This document shows positions 7,927 through 17,520 of a stretch of 64,000 nucleotides of DNA, piece by piece. The position numbers were made by a program, and so were the translations under genes. Location of the stretch: the NCBI GenBank assembly GCA_019232985.1, contig JAFAMW010000013.1, positions 1-64,000 of the forward strand, written 5' to 3'. Within the stretch, counting starts at the first letter, position 1. Each line of letters starts with the position of its first letter. Source of the stretch: Roseateles sp. (GTDB lineage: Bacteria; Pseudomonadota; Gammaproteobacteria; Burkholderiales; Burkholderiaceae). The notes beneath the pieces were generated by a model. It did not search any database and had not been told where the DNA came from. It saw only the letters and a list, made by a program, of their open reading frames with translations.

Positions 7927-9546
7927 TCAGAACAGGCGCGTGAAGAGCCAGTACAGCGAGCCCGACAGCAGCACCGCCGCGGGCAGCGTGAGCACCCAGG
8001 CCATCAGCAGGTTGCGCAGCGTCGCCATCTGCAGGCCCGACTGGTTGGCTGCCATTGTGCCCGCCACGCCGGACGAGAGCACATGCGTGGTCGACACCGG
8101 CAGGCCGAAGCCGTCGGCCGCGCCGATGGTGGCCATGGCCACGAGCTCGGCCGAGGCGCCCTGGGCGTAGCTCAGGTGCGTCTTGCCGATCTTCTCGCCC
8201 ACCGTCACGACGATGCGCTTCCAGCCGACCATCGTGCCCAGTCCCAGCGCCACGGCGACGGCCACCTTGACCCACAGCGGGATGAACTTGGTCGCCTTGT
8301 CCAGCTCGCCGCGCAGCGTCGCGACAGCCGCCTTGGCGTCGGGGTCCAGCGCGCCGGACTTGTCGAGCAGGCGGATCGCCTCGGACGCGAGGTACATGTC
8401 ATTGCGCATATTGGAGACGCGCTGCAGAGGAACACGTGCCAGCGAGCCCGACTGCTGCGCCTGCGCGGCGATCTCGCCCGCCAGTGCCGCCAGCGCGGGC
8501 AGCACGCCCGGCTGGACCTGCTGCGTGCGCACATAGGCAGAGAGCTCGCTGCGCGCGGCGTCGGCGCTGGGCGCACGCTCCGTCAGTGTCGGCAACGAGC
8601 GCTCGATCGCGCGCTGCGCATCGCCGGCGATGGCGATGAAGTGCGAAGTCTGGTCGGCCGGCATCGCGCGGTTCAGCGCATAGGCCATGGGCACGGTGCC
8701 GACGAGGATCAGCATGATCAGGCCCATGCCCTTCTGGCCATCGTTGGAGCCGTGGGCGAAGGACACGCCCGTGCAGGTCAGCACCAGCAGGCCGCGGATC
8801 CACAGCGGCGGCGGCGCATCGGCCTGGGGTTCGTCGAAGAGCTGGCGGTTCTTCACGAGGCGGCGCAGCAGGAGCAGCAGCAGTGCCGCGCAGACGAAGC
8901 CGACCAGCGGCGAGAGCAGCAGCGAATAGCCGACCTTGGTGACCTGCCCCCAGTCCACGCCGCTGGTGCCGTCGCGCCCGTGCATCAGCGCGTTGGCGAT
9001 GCCCACGCCGATGATGGAGCCGATCATCGTGTGCGAGCTCGATGCCGGCAGCCCCAGCCACCAGGTGCCGAGGTTCCAGACGATGGCCGCGATCAGCAGC
9101 GCGAACACCATGGCGAAGCCCGCGCTCGAGCCGACCTGCAGGATCAGCTCCACCGGCAGCAGCGAAAGAATGCCGAAGGCCACCGCGCCGCTCGACGTCA
9201 GCACGCCGAGGAAGTTGAACAGGCCCGACCAAAGCACCGCCGCGTTGGGCGGCAGCGAGTGCGTGTAGATGACCGTGGCCACCGCGTTGGCCGTGTCGTG
9301 GAAGCCGTTGACGAACTCGAAGCCCAGCGCGATCAGCAGCGCCACGCCCAGCAGGATGAAGGGCACATAGGTCGTGATCGGTGCATCGACGGCGTTCACG
9401 TCCTGGACGAGGTTCCAGGCCGTGAACAGCAGGCCACCGGCCAGCAGGCCGACGAAGAGCAGCAGCGTCATCGGTCCGGGCTTGCTGTCCAGGCGCGGGC
9501 CGTCGGGGCGTTCTCCGGCCAGTGAAGGTGCAGTCATCGAAGACAT
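7927..9546 (-). CDS. PiT family inorganic phosphate transporter
   Basis: 539 residues. Two copies of the PiT signature are visible: NGFHDTANAV in the first half and FAHGSNDGQKGMGL in the second, each within hydrophobic segments, as expected for the inverted-repeat PF01384 fold. A hydrophilic cytoplasmic region of about 130 residues (roughly 310-430) separates the halves, as in PitA/PitB. The role is low-affinity uptake of phosphate, as a metal-phosphate complex, coupled to protons (or sodium). A dyad in the leader (9551-9583) may affect expression. It is the first gene of a possible PiT-M13-VOC-AGE run on the minus strand. Confidence 0.95.
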   Translation of the reverse strand: MSSMTAPSLAGERPDGPRLDSKPGPMTLLLFVGLLAGGLLFTAWNLVQDVNAVDAPITTYVPFILLGVALLIALGFEFVNGFHDTANAVATVIYTHSLPPNAAVLWSGLFNFLGVLTSSGAVAFGILSLLPVELILQVGSSAGFAMVFALLIAAIVWNLGTWWLGLPASSSHTMIGSIIGVGIANALMHGRDGTSGVDWGQVTKVGYSLLLSPLVGFVCAALLLLLLRRLVKNRQLFDEPQADAPPPLWIRGLLVLTCTGVSFAHGSNDGQKGMGLIMLILVGTVPMAYALNRAMPADQTSHFIAIAGDAQRAIERSLPTLTERAPSADAARSELSAYVRTQQVQPGVLPALAALAGEIAAQAQQSGSLARVPLQRVSNMRNDMYLASEAIRLLDKSGALDPDAKAAVATLRGELDKATKFIPLWVKVAVAVALGLGTMVGWKRIVVTVGEKIGKTHLSYAQGASAELVAMATIGAADGFGLPVSTTHVLSSGVAGTMAANQSGLQMATLRNLLMAWVLTLPAAVLLSGSLYWLFTRLF

Positions 9547-9550
9547 GTGA

Positions 9551-9583
9551 ATCCCTGGGTCGTTGTTGAATCGATCCAGGGAT
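9551..9583 (-). promoter_or_regulatory. 8-bp inverted repeat in the PiT leader
   Basis: ATCCCTGG at 9551-9558 is matched by CCAGGGAT at 9576-9583, a perfect 8-bp dyad with a 17-nt spacer, just upstream of the PiT start codon. It could be an operator or a leader hairpin. It does not resemble a Pho box. Function is inferred from position only. Confidence 0.35.
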
Positions 9584-9679
9584 CGTCGAGCGGACGCGTG
9601 ACAGTCTCGTTACGGCGCCAGACCGTTCGCTGACGGTTTGCTTCGTCGCAAACACACGCGAGCGAGGCGTGCGCCCCGC

Positions 9680-10900
<1,221 letters not shown>

Positions 10901-10971
10901 GGTGCGATTGCCTCACAAACGGGAGGGGCGCGCTGTCACCGAGGTGGCACGGTGGTGCCAGACCGATCGGG

Positions 10972-12975
10972 TCAGCTCGACAGCAGCTGTTCCTCGGCCA
11001 GCGCCAGCGCCGTGGGGACGCCCGAGAGCACGAGCGTATCGCCGCTGTGCAGCGTCAGTCCATCGTGCGCCGCAACCACGGCGCCGCTGCTGCGCCGCAC
11101 CGAGACGACGGCCACGTCGAGCTCGCCCAGGGCCAGCGCGCCGAGCGTGCTGCCGGCGTGCGCGCTGCCGGCGGGCAGCGTCACGGAGACGAGCCGCGCG
11201 GCGTGGCGTTCTTCCTCGGTGGTGTCGTCGTCACCGCCGCGGAAGTAGCCGCGCAGCAGGCCGTAGCGTTTGTCGCGCATCTCCTGGGTGATGCGCAGCA
11301 CGCGGCGCATCGGTACGCCGAGCAGGGCCAGGGCGTGGCTGGCCAGCATCAGCGAGCCTTCGATGGCCTCGGGAACGACCTCGGTGGCGCCGGCTTCGCG
11401 CAGGCGCTCCAGGTCGCTGTCGTCGAGCGTGCGCACGATCACCGGCAGCTTGGGCGCGTGGGCGCGCACGAGGCGCAGCACCTTCAGCGCCGAGGGCGTG
11501 TCGTGGTAGGTCACGACGACGGCGCTGGCGCGCGCCAGGCCCGCGGCCATCAGGCTTTGCGGCCGCGCGGCATCACCGAACACGACGTTCTGGCCAGCCG
11601 CCGTGGCCTGGGCGACGCGGTCCGGGTCGAGGTCGAGCGCGACGTAGGGGAAATGCTCGCTCTCGAGCAGCCGCGCGAGGTTCTGGCCGCTGCGGCCGAA
11701 GCCGCAGATGATGACGTGCTCGCTCGCGTGGATGGACTTCTTGGCGATGGTGGTGAGCTGCAGCGACTGCATCATCCAGTCGCTGCTCGAGAGCTTCATG
11801 ACGATGCGGTTGCTGTACTGGATCAGCAGCGGCGTGGCGAGCATCGACAGCACCATGCTCGCGAGCACCGGGCTCACCCATTGGTGCGCGACGAGGCCGC
11901 TCTCGGTGCCCAGCGTCAGCAGCACGAAGCCGAACTCGCCGGCCTGCGCCAGATAGATGCCGGTGCGCAGCGCCACGCCGCCGGGCGCCTTGAAGCCGCG
12001 CGCCAGCAGTGCGATGAGCGCGAACTTGGCGAAGATGGGACCGAGGCTCAACAGCAGCACGAGCAACCACTGCTGGACCAGCGCGTGCCAGTCCAGGCGC
12101 ATGCCGATGGTGATGAAGAACAGGCCCAGCAGCAGGTCGTGGAAAGGCCGGATGTCGGCCTCGACCTGGTGCTTGTATTCGGTCTCGGCGATCAGCATGC
12201 CGGCGACGAAGGCGCCCAGCGCGAGCGAGAGCCCGAAGTGCTCGGTCAGCCAGGCCAGGCCCAGCGTGACGAGCAGCAGGTTGAGCATGAAGAGCTCTTC
12301 GCTGCGCCGCCGCGCGACCAGCGTGAGCCAGAAGTGCATGGCCTTCTGGCCGCCCCACAGCAGCACGCCGAGCAGCGCGGCCGCCTTGAGCCCGGCCCAG
12401 GCCAGCGAGCCGGCCATCTCGGCCGGGCTGCTCTGCAGTGCCGGGATCAGCACGAGCAGCGGCACCACGGCCAGATCCTGGAACAGCAGCACGCCCATGA
12501 CGCGGCGGCCGTGCAGGCTGTCGAGCTCGAGCCGCTCGGCCATGAGCTTGACGACGATGGCCGTGCTGCTCATTGCCATGGCCGCGCCGAGCACCAGCGC
12601 GCCGCGCCAGCCCAGTTCCCATTGCACGCCGAACAGCGCGAAGACGGCTTCGAGCAGGAAGTTGCCGAGCACCGCGCCGGTCGTCGTCAGCAGCACCTGC
12701 GCAAGCCCCAGGCCGAAGACGTCGGCACGCATGCTGCGCAGCTTGGGCAGGTTGAACTCCAGGCCGATCACGAACATCAGGAAGACCACGCCGAACTCGC
12801 CGAGGTAGGCGAGGTCGGCCTCGTTGCCGCCGCCCAGGGCCAGCGCGTGCGGGCCGATCGCCACGCCGATGACGAGGTAACCCAGCATCGGCGGCAGCTT
12901 GAGCGAGCGGCATAACACCACGCCCAGCACGGCAGCGGCGAGATAGAGCAGGGCGATGTCGAGCGAGCCGGTCAT
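10972..12975 (-). CDS. Monovalent cation:proton antiporter-2 with TrkA domains (KefB/KefC/YbaL-like)
   Basis: 667 residues. About 12 transmembrane segments of the Na+/H+ exchanger fold fill residues 1-390. A TrkA-N (RCK) nucleotide-binding domain follows, starting near residue 415 with the Rossmann motif IICGFGRSGQNLARLL. A TrkA-C domain ends the protein. Family members export K+ (or other cations) in exchange for H+, gated by ligands bound to the RCK domain; the ligand here cannot be read. The ATG at 12975 is followed upstream by a divergent lipoprotein gene (115 bp gap). Confidence 0.93.
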   Translation of the reverse strand: MTGSLDIALLYLAAAVLGVVLCRSLKLPPMLGYLVIGVAIGPHALALGGGNEADLAYLGEFGVVFLMFVIGLEFNLPKLRSMRADVFGLGLAQVLLTTTGAVLGNFLLEAVFALFGVQWELGWRGALVLGAAMAMSSTAIVVKLMAERLELDSLHGRRVMGVLLFQDLAVVPLLVLIPALQSSPAEMAGSLAWAGLKAAALLGVLLWGGQKAMHFWLTLVARRRSEELFMLNLLLVTLGLAWLTEHFGLSLALGAFVAGMLIAETEYKHQVEADIRPFHDLLLGLFFITIGMRLDWHALVQQWLLVLLLSLGPIFAKFALIALLARGFKAPGGVALRTGIYLAQAGEFGFVLLTLGTESGLVAHQWVSPVLASMVLSMLATPLLIQYSNRIVMKLSSSDWMMQSLQLTTIAKKSIHASEHVIICGFGRSGQNLARLLESEHFPYVALDLDPDRVAQATAAGQNVVFGDAARPQSLMAAGLARASAVVVTYHDTPSALKVLRLVRAHAPKLPVIVRTLDDSDLERLREAGATEVVPEAIEGSLMLASHALALLGVPMRRVLRITQEMRDKRYGLLRGYFRGGDDDTTEEERHAARLVSVTLPAGSAHAGSTLGALALGELDVAVVSVRRSSGAVVAAHDGLTLHSGDTLVLSGVPTALALAEEQLLSS

Positions 12976-13090
12976 GCCGCGATGTTAGGGGGACTTCTGC
13001 CAAGCTCCCCGGGAATGCCATGAGGCGCGTGGCGAAGTCGCGCGCCTAGCATCCGCACGAATTCAGCTATGCGCCTGGGAGGGCCTGACC

Positions 13091-13711
13091 ATGCAGGGGA
13101 TTGCAACGACATTCGGACGCACGCTCAACGTAGTGCTGCTGGCCGCCACGCTTGCCGCGCTAAGCGGCTGCATCGTGCCGCATTTCTATGTGGACGACGC
13201 CGTCAAGGAGGTGCCGGCGGCGAACCTGCGCAAGACCGAGCCGCCGCACCCCGTCCAGGTGATGTTCGAGTTCCAGACCAAGGGCGCGCCGAACGCGAAG
13301 GCGACGGAGGTGCTCAAGGCCCGCGTGCTCGCGCAAATCAAGGACAGCAGCGTGTTCGCCGACGTCAGCGAGGCGCCGGTCGCCGATGGCGCGTTGCTGA
13401 GCATCCAGATTAACAACGTATCGCTGACCGACGACGTGGCAAGGAAGGGCTTCGGCACGGGCCTTACCTTCGGCCTCGTCGGCACCTCGGTCGACGACGG
13501 CTATATCTGCACGCTGACCTACCACGCGGACGCGCAGGCCCCCGCGCTTGTCAGCCAGGCGCGTCATGTGCTCCACACTACGATAGGCAACACCTCGGCG
13601 CCGCTCAACGGCACGCCGGTGGCCAGCGCACGAGAGGCCGCCGAGTTGTTGACGCGGCAGGTGCTGAGCCAGGCGCTCAACGACCTCACGCACAAGACGG
13701 ACTTCCGCTGA
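13091..13711 (+). CDS. Lipoprotein of unknown function
   Basis: 206 residues. A lipoprotein signal ends in LAALSGC with Cys27 as the likely lipidated residue. The mature part has no motif I recognise; short beta-like stretches (VMFEFQTKGAP, LLSIQINNVS) and a glycine-rich turn (GFGTGLTFGLVG) suggest a compact periplasmic domain. It is followed 10 bp later by a second small lipoprotein, so the two are very probably an operon and may form one envelope complex. Divergent from the Kef-type antiporter. Confidence 0.8.
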   Translation: MQGIATTFGRTLNVVLLAATLAALSGCIVPHFYVDDAVKEVPAANLRKTEPPHPVQVMFEFQTKGAPNAKATEVLKARVLAQIKDSSVFADVSEAPVADGALLSIQINNVSLTDDVARKGFGTGLTFGLVGTSVDDGYICTLTYHADAQAPALVSQARHVLHTTIGNTSAPLNGTPVASAREAAELLTRQVLSQALNDLTHKTDFR

Positions 13712-13721
13712 GGTGACCGGC

Positions 13722-14297
13722 ATGCGCGACCGTGTTTTGCTTGCGGGCCTGGCCGGCTTGACCCTGCTCGGCCTCGGCGGCTGCGCAACCCATTCGATGC
13801 CGGAGCCGACGGCCAGCTTCGCCAATGTCGAGAAGCTGCGCACTGCGCAGATCCGCCCGGCGATGGTCGGGACCTTCATGCTCGCCGCGGGCAAGCCCAA
13901 GGACATGGACACCACGCTCGGTGGACTGCGATCGACGAGCCTTGCACCGGCCCACGGCAGCTTCGCGCTGCAGCTGCGCGACACGCTGGTTGCGGAGCTC
14001 AAGAACGCCAGTCTCTACGACGGTACGTCGCCCGCGCTGATCGAGGGGCAGCTGACCGACAGCTTCGTCGACGCTGCGATCGGGACGAGCTCGGGCCGCC
14101 TCGCCGCGCGCTTCACCATCAAGCGGGACGGCCACCTGGTGTTCGACAAGGAGCTTGTCGTCGACGAGCAATGGGATGGCTCGTTCATGGGCCCGGTCGC
14201 GATCCCGGACGCGATCCGCCATTACGAGGGGCTTTATCACTTGCTCATCGGCAAGCTGATCGACGAGCCCGATTTCCGCGCAGCGCTCGTGCGCTGA
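13722..14297 (+). CDS. Second small lipoprotein of unknown function
   Basis: 191 residues from the ATG at 13722, chosen because AGGTGA lies 5 nt upstream; a GTG at 13713 is the alternative. The signal ends in LGLGGC with Cys21 as the likely acylated residue. The mature part carries a well-ordered domain (LRDTLVAELKNASLYD, LIEGQLTDSFVDAAIG, FDKELVVDEQWDGSF), reminiscent of periplasmic lipoproteins that measure 60-180 residues and bind partners through a beta-sheet, but no family name can be given. It shares a transcription unit with the lipoprotein gene 10 bp upstream. Confidence 0.78.
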   Translation: MRDRVLLAGLAGLTLLGLGGCATHSMPEPTASFANVEKLRTAQIRPAMVGTFMLAAGKPKDMDTTLGGLRSTSLAPAHGSFALQLRDTLVAELKNASLYDGTSPALIEGQLTDSFVDAAIGTSSGRLAARFTIKRDGHLVFDKELVVDEQWDGSFMGPVAIPDAIRHYEGLYHLLIGKLIDEPDFRAALVR

Positions 14298-14473
14298 CGG
14301 ACGTGCGTCGGCGTAGCGGCGGCCGGGTCCGCCGCCGGTCGCTTTGCCGATGACGAGTTGGCCGGTCGTGTGGCGATATCCGGGGACAAGCGGGGCCCTA
14401 CCGCCGGGCACTTGTGGAAGTCCGCAGGCGCGGCCGGCGACGGTGTGCGGACTGGGCGACACAATCGCGCCCC

Positions 14474-15715
14474 ATGAGCCTCTTCGAGATTCTTGCGGTG
14501 CTCACGACGACGGTGGCTGTCTTCGGCTACGTCAACCACCGCTTCATCCGCCTGCCCGAGACGGTCGGCATCACGGCCATGGGCCTGGTGTTCGCGCTGG
14601 TGCTCGCCCTGCTCGGGCCGCATCTGCCCGGCGTGGCCGAGCAGGCGCACGGCTTCGTCGACCGGCTCGACATGTACGAGCTCGTCTTCCACGCCTTGCT
14701 GCCGGTGCTGCTGTTCGCGGGCAGCATGCATATCTCGGTCGGGGACCTGCGACGGCAGAAGGTGCCGGTCGGCGTGCTTGCCACCGTCGGCCTGCTGATT
14801 TCGATCGCGGTGGTCGGCCTCGGCGCCTGGTGCTTGCTGGCGGCGCTCGGTGTGCCGGTGGCGCTGCCGTATTGCCTATTGTTTGCGGCGCTGATCTCGC
14901 CGACCGACCCGATCGCCGTGCTCGGCATGCTCAAGACGGCCGGCGCGCCTCGCGACCTCGAAGTCAACATCGCTGGCGAAAGCCTCTTCAACGACGGCAC
15001 GGCGGTCGTCGCCTACGTCGTGCTGCTGGGCCTGGTCACCGGCACGGCCGAGCCGAGCGCCGGCGCGGTGGCGATGCTGCTGGCGCGCGAAGTGCTGGGG
15101 GCCATCGTCATCGGCCTGGTCGTGGCCAGCGCTGGCGTCTGGATGCTCAAGGATGTCGACAGCCATGCCATCGAGATCGTCATCACCCTGGCCATCGCCA
15201 CCGCCGGCTACAGCGTGGCCGAGGCGCTCCATGCGTCCGGGCCGCTGTGCTCGGTCGTGATGGGCTTGACGGTCGGGCACCACGCCTCGCGGCGGGCCAT
15301 GGGCGGGTCGGCGCGCAGCACCCTGTTCGCGTTCTGGGAGATGCTCGACGAGCTGTTCAACCTGCTGCTGTTCGGCCTGATCGGGCTGAAGCTGATCGCG
15401 CCCTACGGCGAAGGCAGCCATTGGCCCGCCGCGCTGGCGTTGCTGCCGCTCGTACTGCTGGCGCGCTGGGCCAGCGTCGCGCTGCCCTTGGCGGCCTTGC
15501 GGCCCTGGTGGCCGCAGCGCCGGCATACCGTCCTCCTGATGAGCTGGGGCGGCCTGCGCGGCGGCATCTCGGTAGCCCTGTCGCTGTCCTTGCCGGCCTT
15601 CCCGGGCAAAGACCTTTTCGTCGCCGCGACCTTTGCCGTCGTGCTGTTCAGCCTGCTCGTGCAAGCGCCGACACTCGGACGGATCCTGCGCCGCCTCGGG
15701 ATCGGCCAGCGCTAA
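14474..15715 (+). CDS. CPA1 family cation:proton (Na+/H+) antiporter
   Basis: 413 residues from the ATG at 14474. Some 11-12 hydrophobic helices follow each other. The CPA1 hallmarks are present: [11 protein letters not shown] in the central helix and [14 protein letters not shown], which carries the ND ion-binding pair. There is no long C-terminal cytoplasmic domain; the protein ends shortly after the last helix. It should exchange Na+ or K+ for protons at the inner membrane. A GC hairpin without a T-run (15744-15763) follows the stop. Confidence 0.92.
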   Translation: MSLFEILAVLTTTVAVFGYVNHRFIRLPETVGITAMGLVFALVLALLGPHLPGVAEQAHGFVDRLDMYELVFHALLPVLLFAGSMHISVGDLRRQKVPVGVLATVGLLISIAVVGLGAWCLLAALGVPVALPYCLLFAALISPTDPIAVLGMLKTAGAPRDLEVNIAGESLFNDGTAVVAYVVLLGLVTGTAEPSAGAVAMLLAREVLGAIVIGLVVASAGVWMLKDVDSHAIEIVITLAIATAGYSVAEALHASGPLCSVVMGLTVGHHASRRAMGGSARSTLFAFWEMLDELFNLLLFGLIGLKLIAPYGEGSHWPAALALLPLVLLARWASVALPLAALRPWWPQRRHTVLLMSWGGLRGGISVALSLSLPAFPGKDLFVAATFAVVLFSLLVQAPTLGRILRRLGIGQR

Positions 15716-15743
15716 CGCCAGGCTTCGACGCAAGTCCAAACCC

Positions 15744-15763
15744 GCGGGCTATGCGCAGCCCGC
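15744..15763 (+). terminator. Hairpin after the CPA1 antiporter gene
   Basis: GCGGGCT (15744-15750), a 6-nt loop and AGCCCGC (15757-15763) form a perfect 7-bp stem 28 bp past the stop codon. No T-tract follows, so it could be a weak terminator, an RNA-stabilising hairpin or part of the leader of the next gene. Confidence 0.4.
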
Positions 15764-15854
15764 ATCAGGGCATGTCCACTCGGCTTTGCCTTCGCTGGCG
15801 TTCAAGGCTCGCTTCGCGGTACCGTTCGTCCACACAAAATTACGGAGCGGTTTC

Positions 15855-17126
15855 ATGCCCAACCTGTCCTTTGTCTCGCCCACGCGCAACAGCCCGTGGG
15901 GCACGTATCTTTCGCAGATCGACGCGGTCGAGCCCTATCTCGGCAACCTCGCCCGCTGGATCGAAACGCTGCGCCGGCCCAAGCGCGCGCTGATCGTCGA
16001 CATCCCCATCGAGCTCGACAACGGCACCATCGCCCACTTCGAGGGCTACCGCGTCCAGCACAGCCTGACGCGCGGCCCGGGCAAGGGCGGCGTGCGCTAC
16101 CACCCGGACGTCACGCTCGAGGAAGTGATGGCGCTTTCGGCCTGGATGACGATCAAGAACGCGGCAGTCAACCTGCCCTACGGCGGCGCCAAGGGCGGCA
16201 TCCGCCTCGATCCCAAGCAGTACTCGCTGAAGGAAATCGAGAAGATCACGCGCCGCTACACGAGCGAGATCGGCATCATCATCGGCCCGCAGCAGGACAT
16301 TCCCGCGCCGGACGTCAACACCAACGGCCAGATCATGGCCTGGATGATGGACACCTACTCGATGAACGCCGGCGCCACCGCCACCGGCGTCGTCACCGGC
16401 AAGCCGATCCCGCTGGGCGGCTCGCTGGGCCGCGTGGCCGCCACCGGCCGCGGCGTGTTCGTGATCGGCCGTGAAGCCATGCGCCGCCTGAACGTGCCGA
16501 TGGAAGGCGCGCGCATCGCGGTGCAGGGCTTCGGCAACGTCGGCTCCATCGCCGCCAAGCTCTTCGCCGCCAACGGCGCCAAGGTCGTGGCCGTGCAGGA
16601 CCATACCGGCACCATCCTGAACGACAACGGCGTCGACATGGCCGACCTGCTCGACCACGTCGGCAAGACCGGCGGCGTCGGCGGCTTCAAGGGCGCCGAC
16701 CGCATCGACAACGAGAACTTCTGGGACGTCAAGAGCGACGTGCTGATCCCCGCTGCGCTCGAAGGCCAGCTCACCGGCGAGCGCGCCAAGCGCGTGCACA
16801 CGCGCATCGTGCTCGAAGGCGCCAACGGTCCGACGACGCCCGACGGCGACGCCATCCTGGCCGACCGCGGCATCATCGTCGTGCCCGACGTCATCGCCAA
16901 TTCGGGTGGCGTGACGGTCTCGTACTTCGAGTGGGTGCAGGACTTCTCGTCCTTCTTCTGGACCGAGGACGAGATCAACGTGCGCCTCGACAAGATCATC
17001 ACCGGCGCCTTCAAGCACATCTGGGACACGACCGAGCAGCACAAGATCCCGCTGCGCACGGCGGCCTTCGTGGTGGCTTGCACGCGGGTGCTCCAGGCGC
17101 GTGAGGAGCGTGGTCTGTATCCCTGA
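15855..17126 (+). CDS. gdhA: Glu/Leu/Phe/Val dehydrogenase (glutamate dehydrogenase)
   Basis: 423 residues, the hexameric (GDH-2-like) size. The substrate-binding motif [14 protein letters not shown] includes the catalytic-site lysine, and a Rossmann fold begins at [15 protein letters not shown]. It catalyses reversible oxidative deamination of L-glutamate to 2-oxoglutarate with NAD(P)+. The ATG at 15855 is preceded by ACGGAGCGG. It ends just before a clear rho-independent terminator, so it is probably monocistronic. Cofactor preference cannot be read with confidence. Confidence 0.95.
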   Translation: MPNLSFVSPTRNSPWGTYLSQIDAVEPYLGNLARWIETLRRPKRALIVDIPIELDNGTIAHFEGYRVQHSLTRGPGKGGVRYHPDVTLEEVMALSAWMTIKNAAVNLPYGGAKGGIRLDPKQYSLKEIEKITRRYTSEIGIIIGPQQDIPAPDVNTNGQIMAWMMDTYSMNAGATATGVVTGKPIPLGGSLGRVAATGRGVFVIGREAMRRLNVPMEGARIAVQGFGNVGSIAAKLFAANGAKVVAVQDHTGTILNDNGVDMADLLDHVGKTGGVGGFKGADRIDNENFWDVKSDVLIPAALEGQLTGERAKRVHTRIVLEGANGPTTPDGDAILADRGIIVVPDVIANSGGVTVSYFEWVQDFSSFFWTEDEINVRLDKIITGAFKHIWDTTEQHKIPLRTAAFVVACTRVLQAREERGLYP

Positions 17127-17150
17127 TCCGCTTCCGGCAAGCAGGGAAGA

Positions 17151-17177
17151 GCGGGCCCTTCGAGGCCCGCTTTTTTT
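17151..17177 (+). terminator. Rho-independent terminator of gdhA
   Basis: GCGGGCC (17151-17157), loop CTTCGA, GGCCCGC (17164-17170), then seven T residues (17171-17177). A textbook intrinsic terminator 25 bp after the gdhA stop. Confidence 0.95.
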
Positions 17178-17214
17178 GCAGTGCACTTGCCTCGACTGAG
17201 GCATCGCCGGGGCC

Positions 17215-17296
17215 CGGGTGCGCGCTGGCTTCATGTCCCCCTTCCATCGCCTCGCGGCGATGGAATTCCTCCTTTACTTACGCCATCGCGCACCCG
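17215..17296. repeat. Structured palindromic repeat element, copy 1
   Basis: Outer arms CGGGTGCGCG (17215-17224) and CGCGCACCCG (17287-17296) enclose a core with the perfect hairpin CCATCGCC-TCGC-GGCGATGG (17244-17263). The reverse complement of its core (about 17231-17283) matches the core of copy 2 at most positions: GTAAAGG, GGAAT, a CATCGCCGCG...GGCGATG hairpin and GGGGACA/GGACA. The two copies are therefore one family in opposite orientation, with conserved core and unrelated outer stems. No coding potential is seen. Confidence 0.75.
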
Positions 17297-17365
17297 TACC
17301 CCGGCTCCCCATCACCGAGTGCCGCGCGCAGGCAAAGAAAAGAATCGAGCTAGTACGTAGAGCGG

Positions 17366-17460
17366 GAGGGCGGACGGGCCTGCCACGCAGGTAAAGGGGG
17401 AATCTCATCGCCGCGCAGGCGATGAGAGGAGGACACGGAGTGGCAGGCCCGTCCGCCCTC
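17366..17460. repeat. Structured palindromic repeat element, copy 2 (inverted relative to copy 1)
   Basis: Perfect 21-bp outer arms at 17366-17386 and 17440-17460 (beginning GAGGGCGGACGGG) enclose an inner hairpin CTCATCGCC-GCGCA-GGCGATGAG (17404-17426). The sequence between, GTAAAGGGGGAAT before and GAGGAGGACA after the hairpin, is shared with copy 1 read on the other strand. The 390 bp from the gdhA stop to the AAA ATPase start (17127-17516) holds the gdhA terminator, these two elements, about 70 bp of spacer and a short tandem repeat (AAGCGGC three times, 17480-17500). No gene is seen there. Confidence 0.8.
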
Positions 17461-17498
17461 CTGCTGAGCTCCCAAACGCAAGCGGCAAGCGGCAAGCG

Positions 17499-17520
17499 GC
17501 ATGCTGAAATTGCAGCATGC
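17499..17520 (+). promoter_or_regulatory. Palindrome covering the AAA ATPase start codon
   Basis: GCATGCTG (17499-17506) and CAGCATGC (17513-17520) are perfect inverted repeats with a 6-nt spacer. The second arm contains the ATG at 17517. In mRNA this would fold over the start codon; in DNA it could be an operator. Function inferred from position. Confidence 0.5.
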
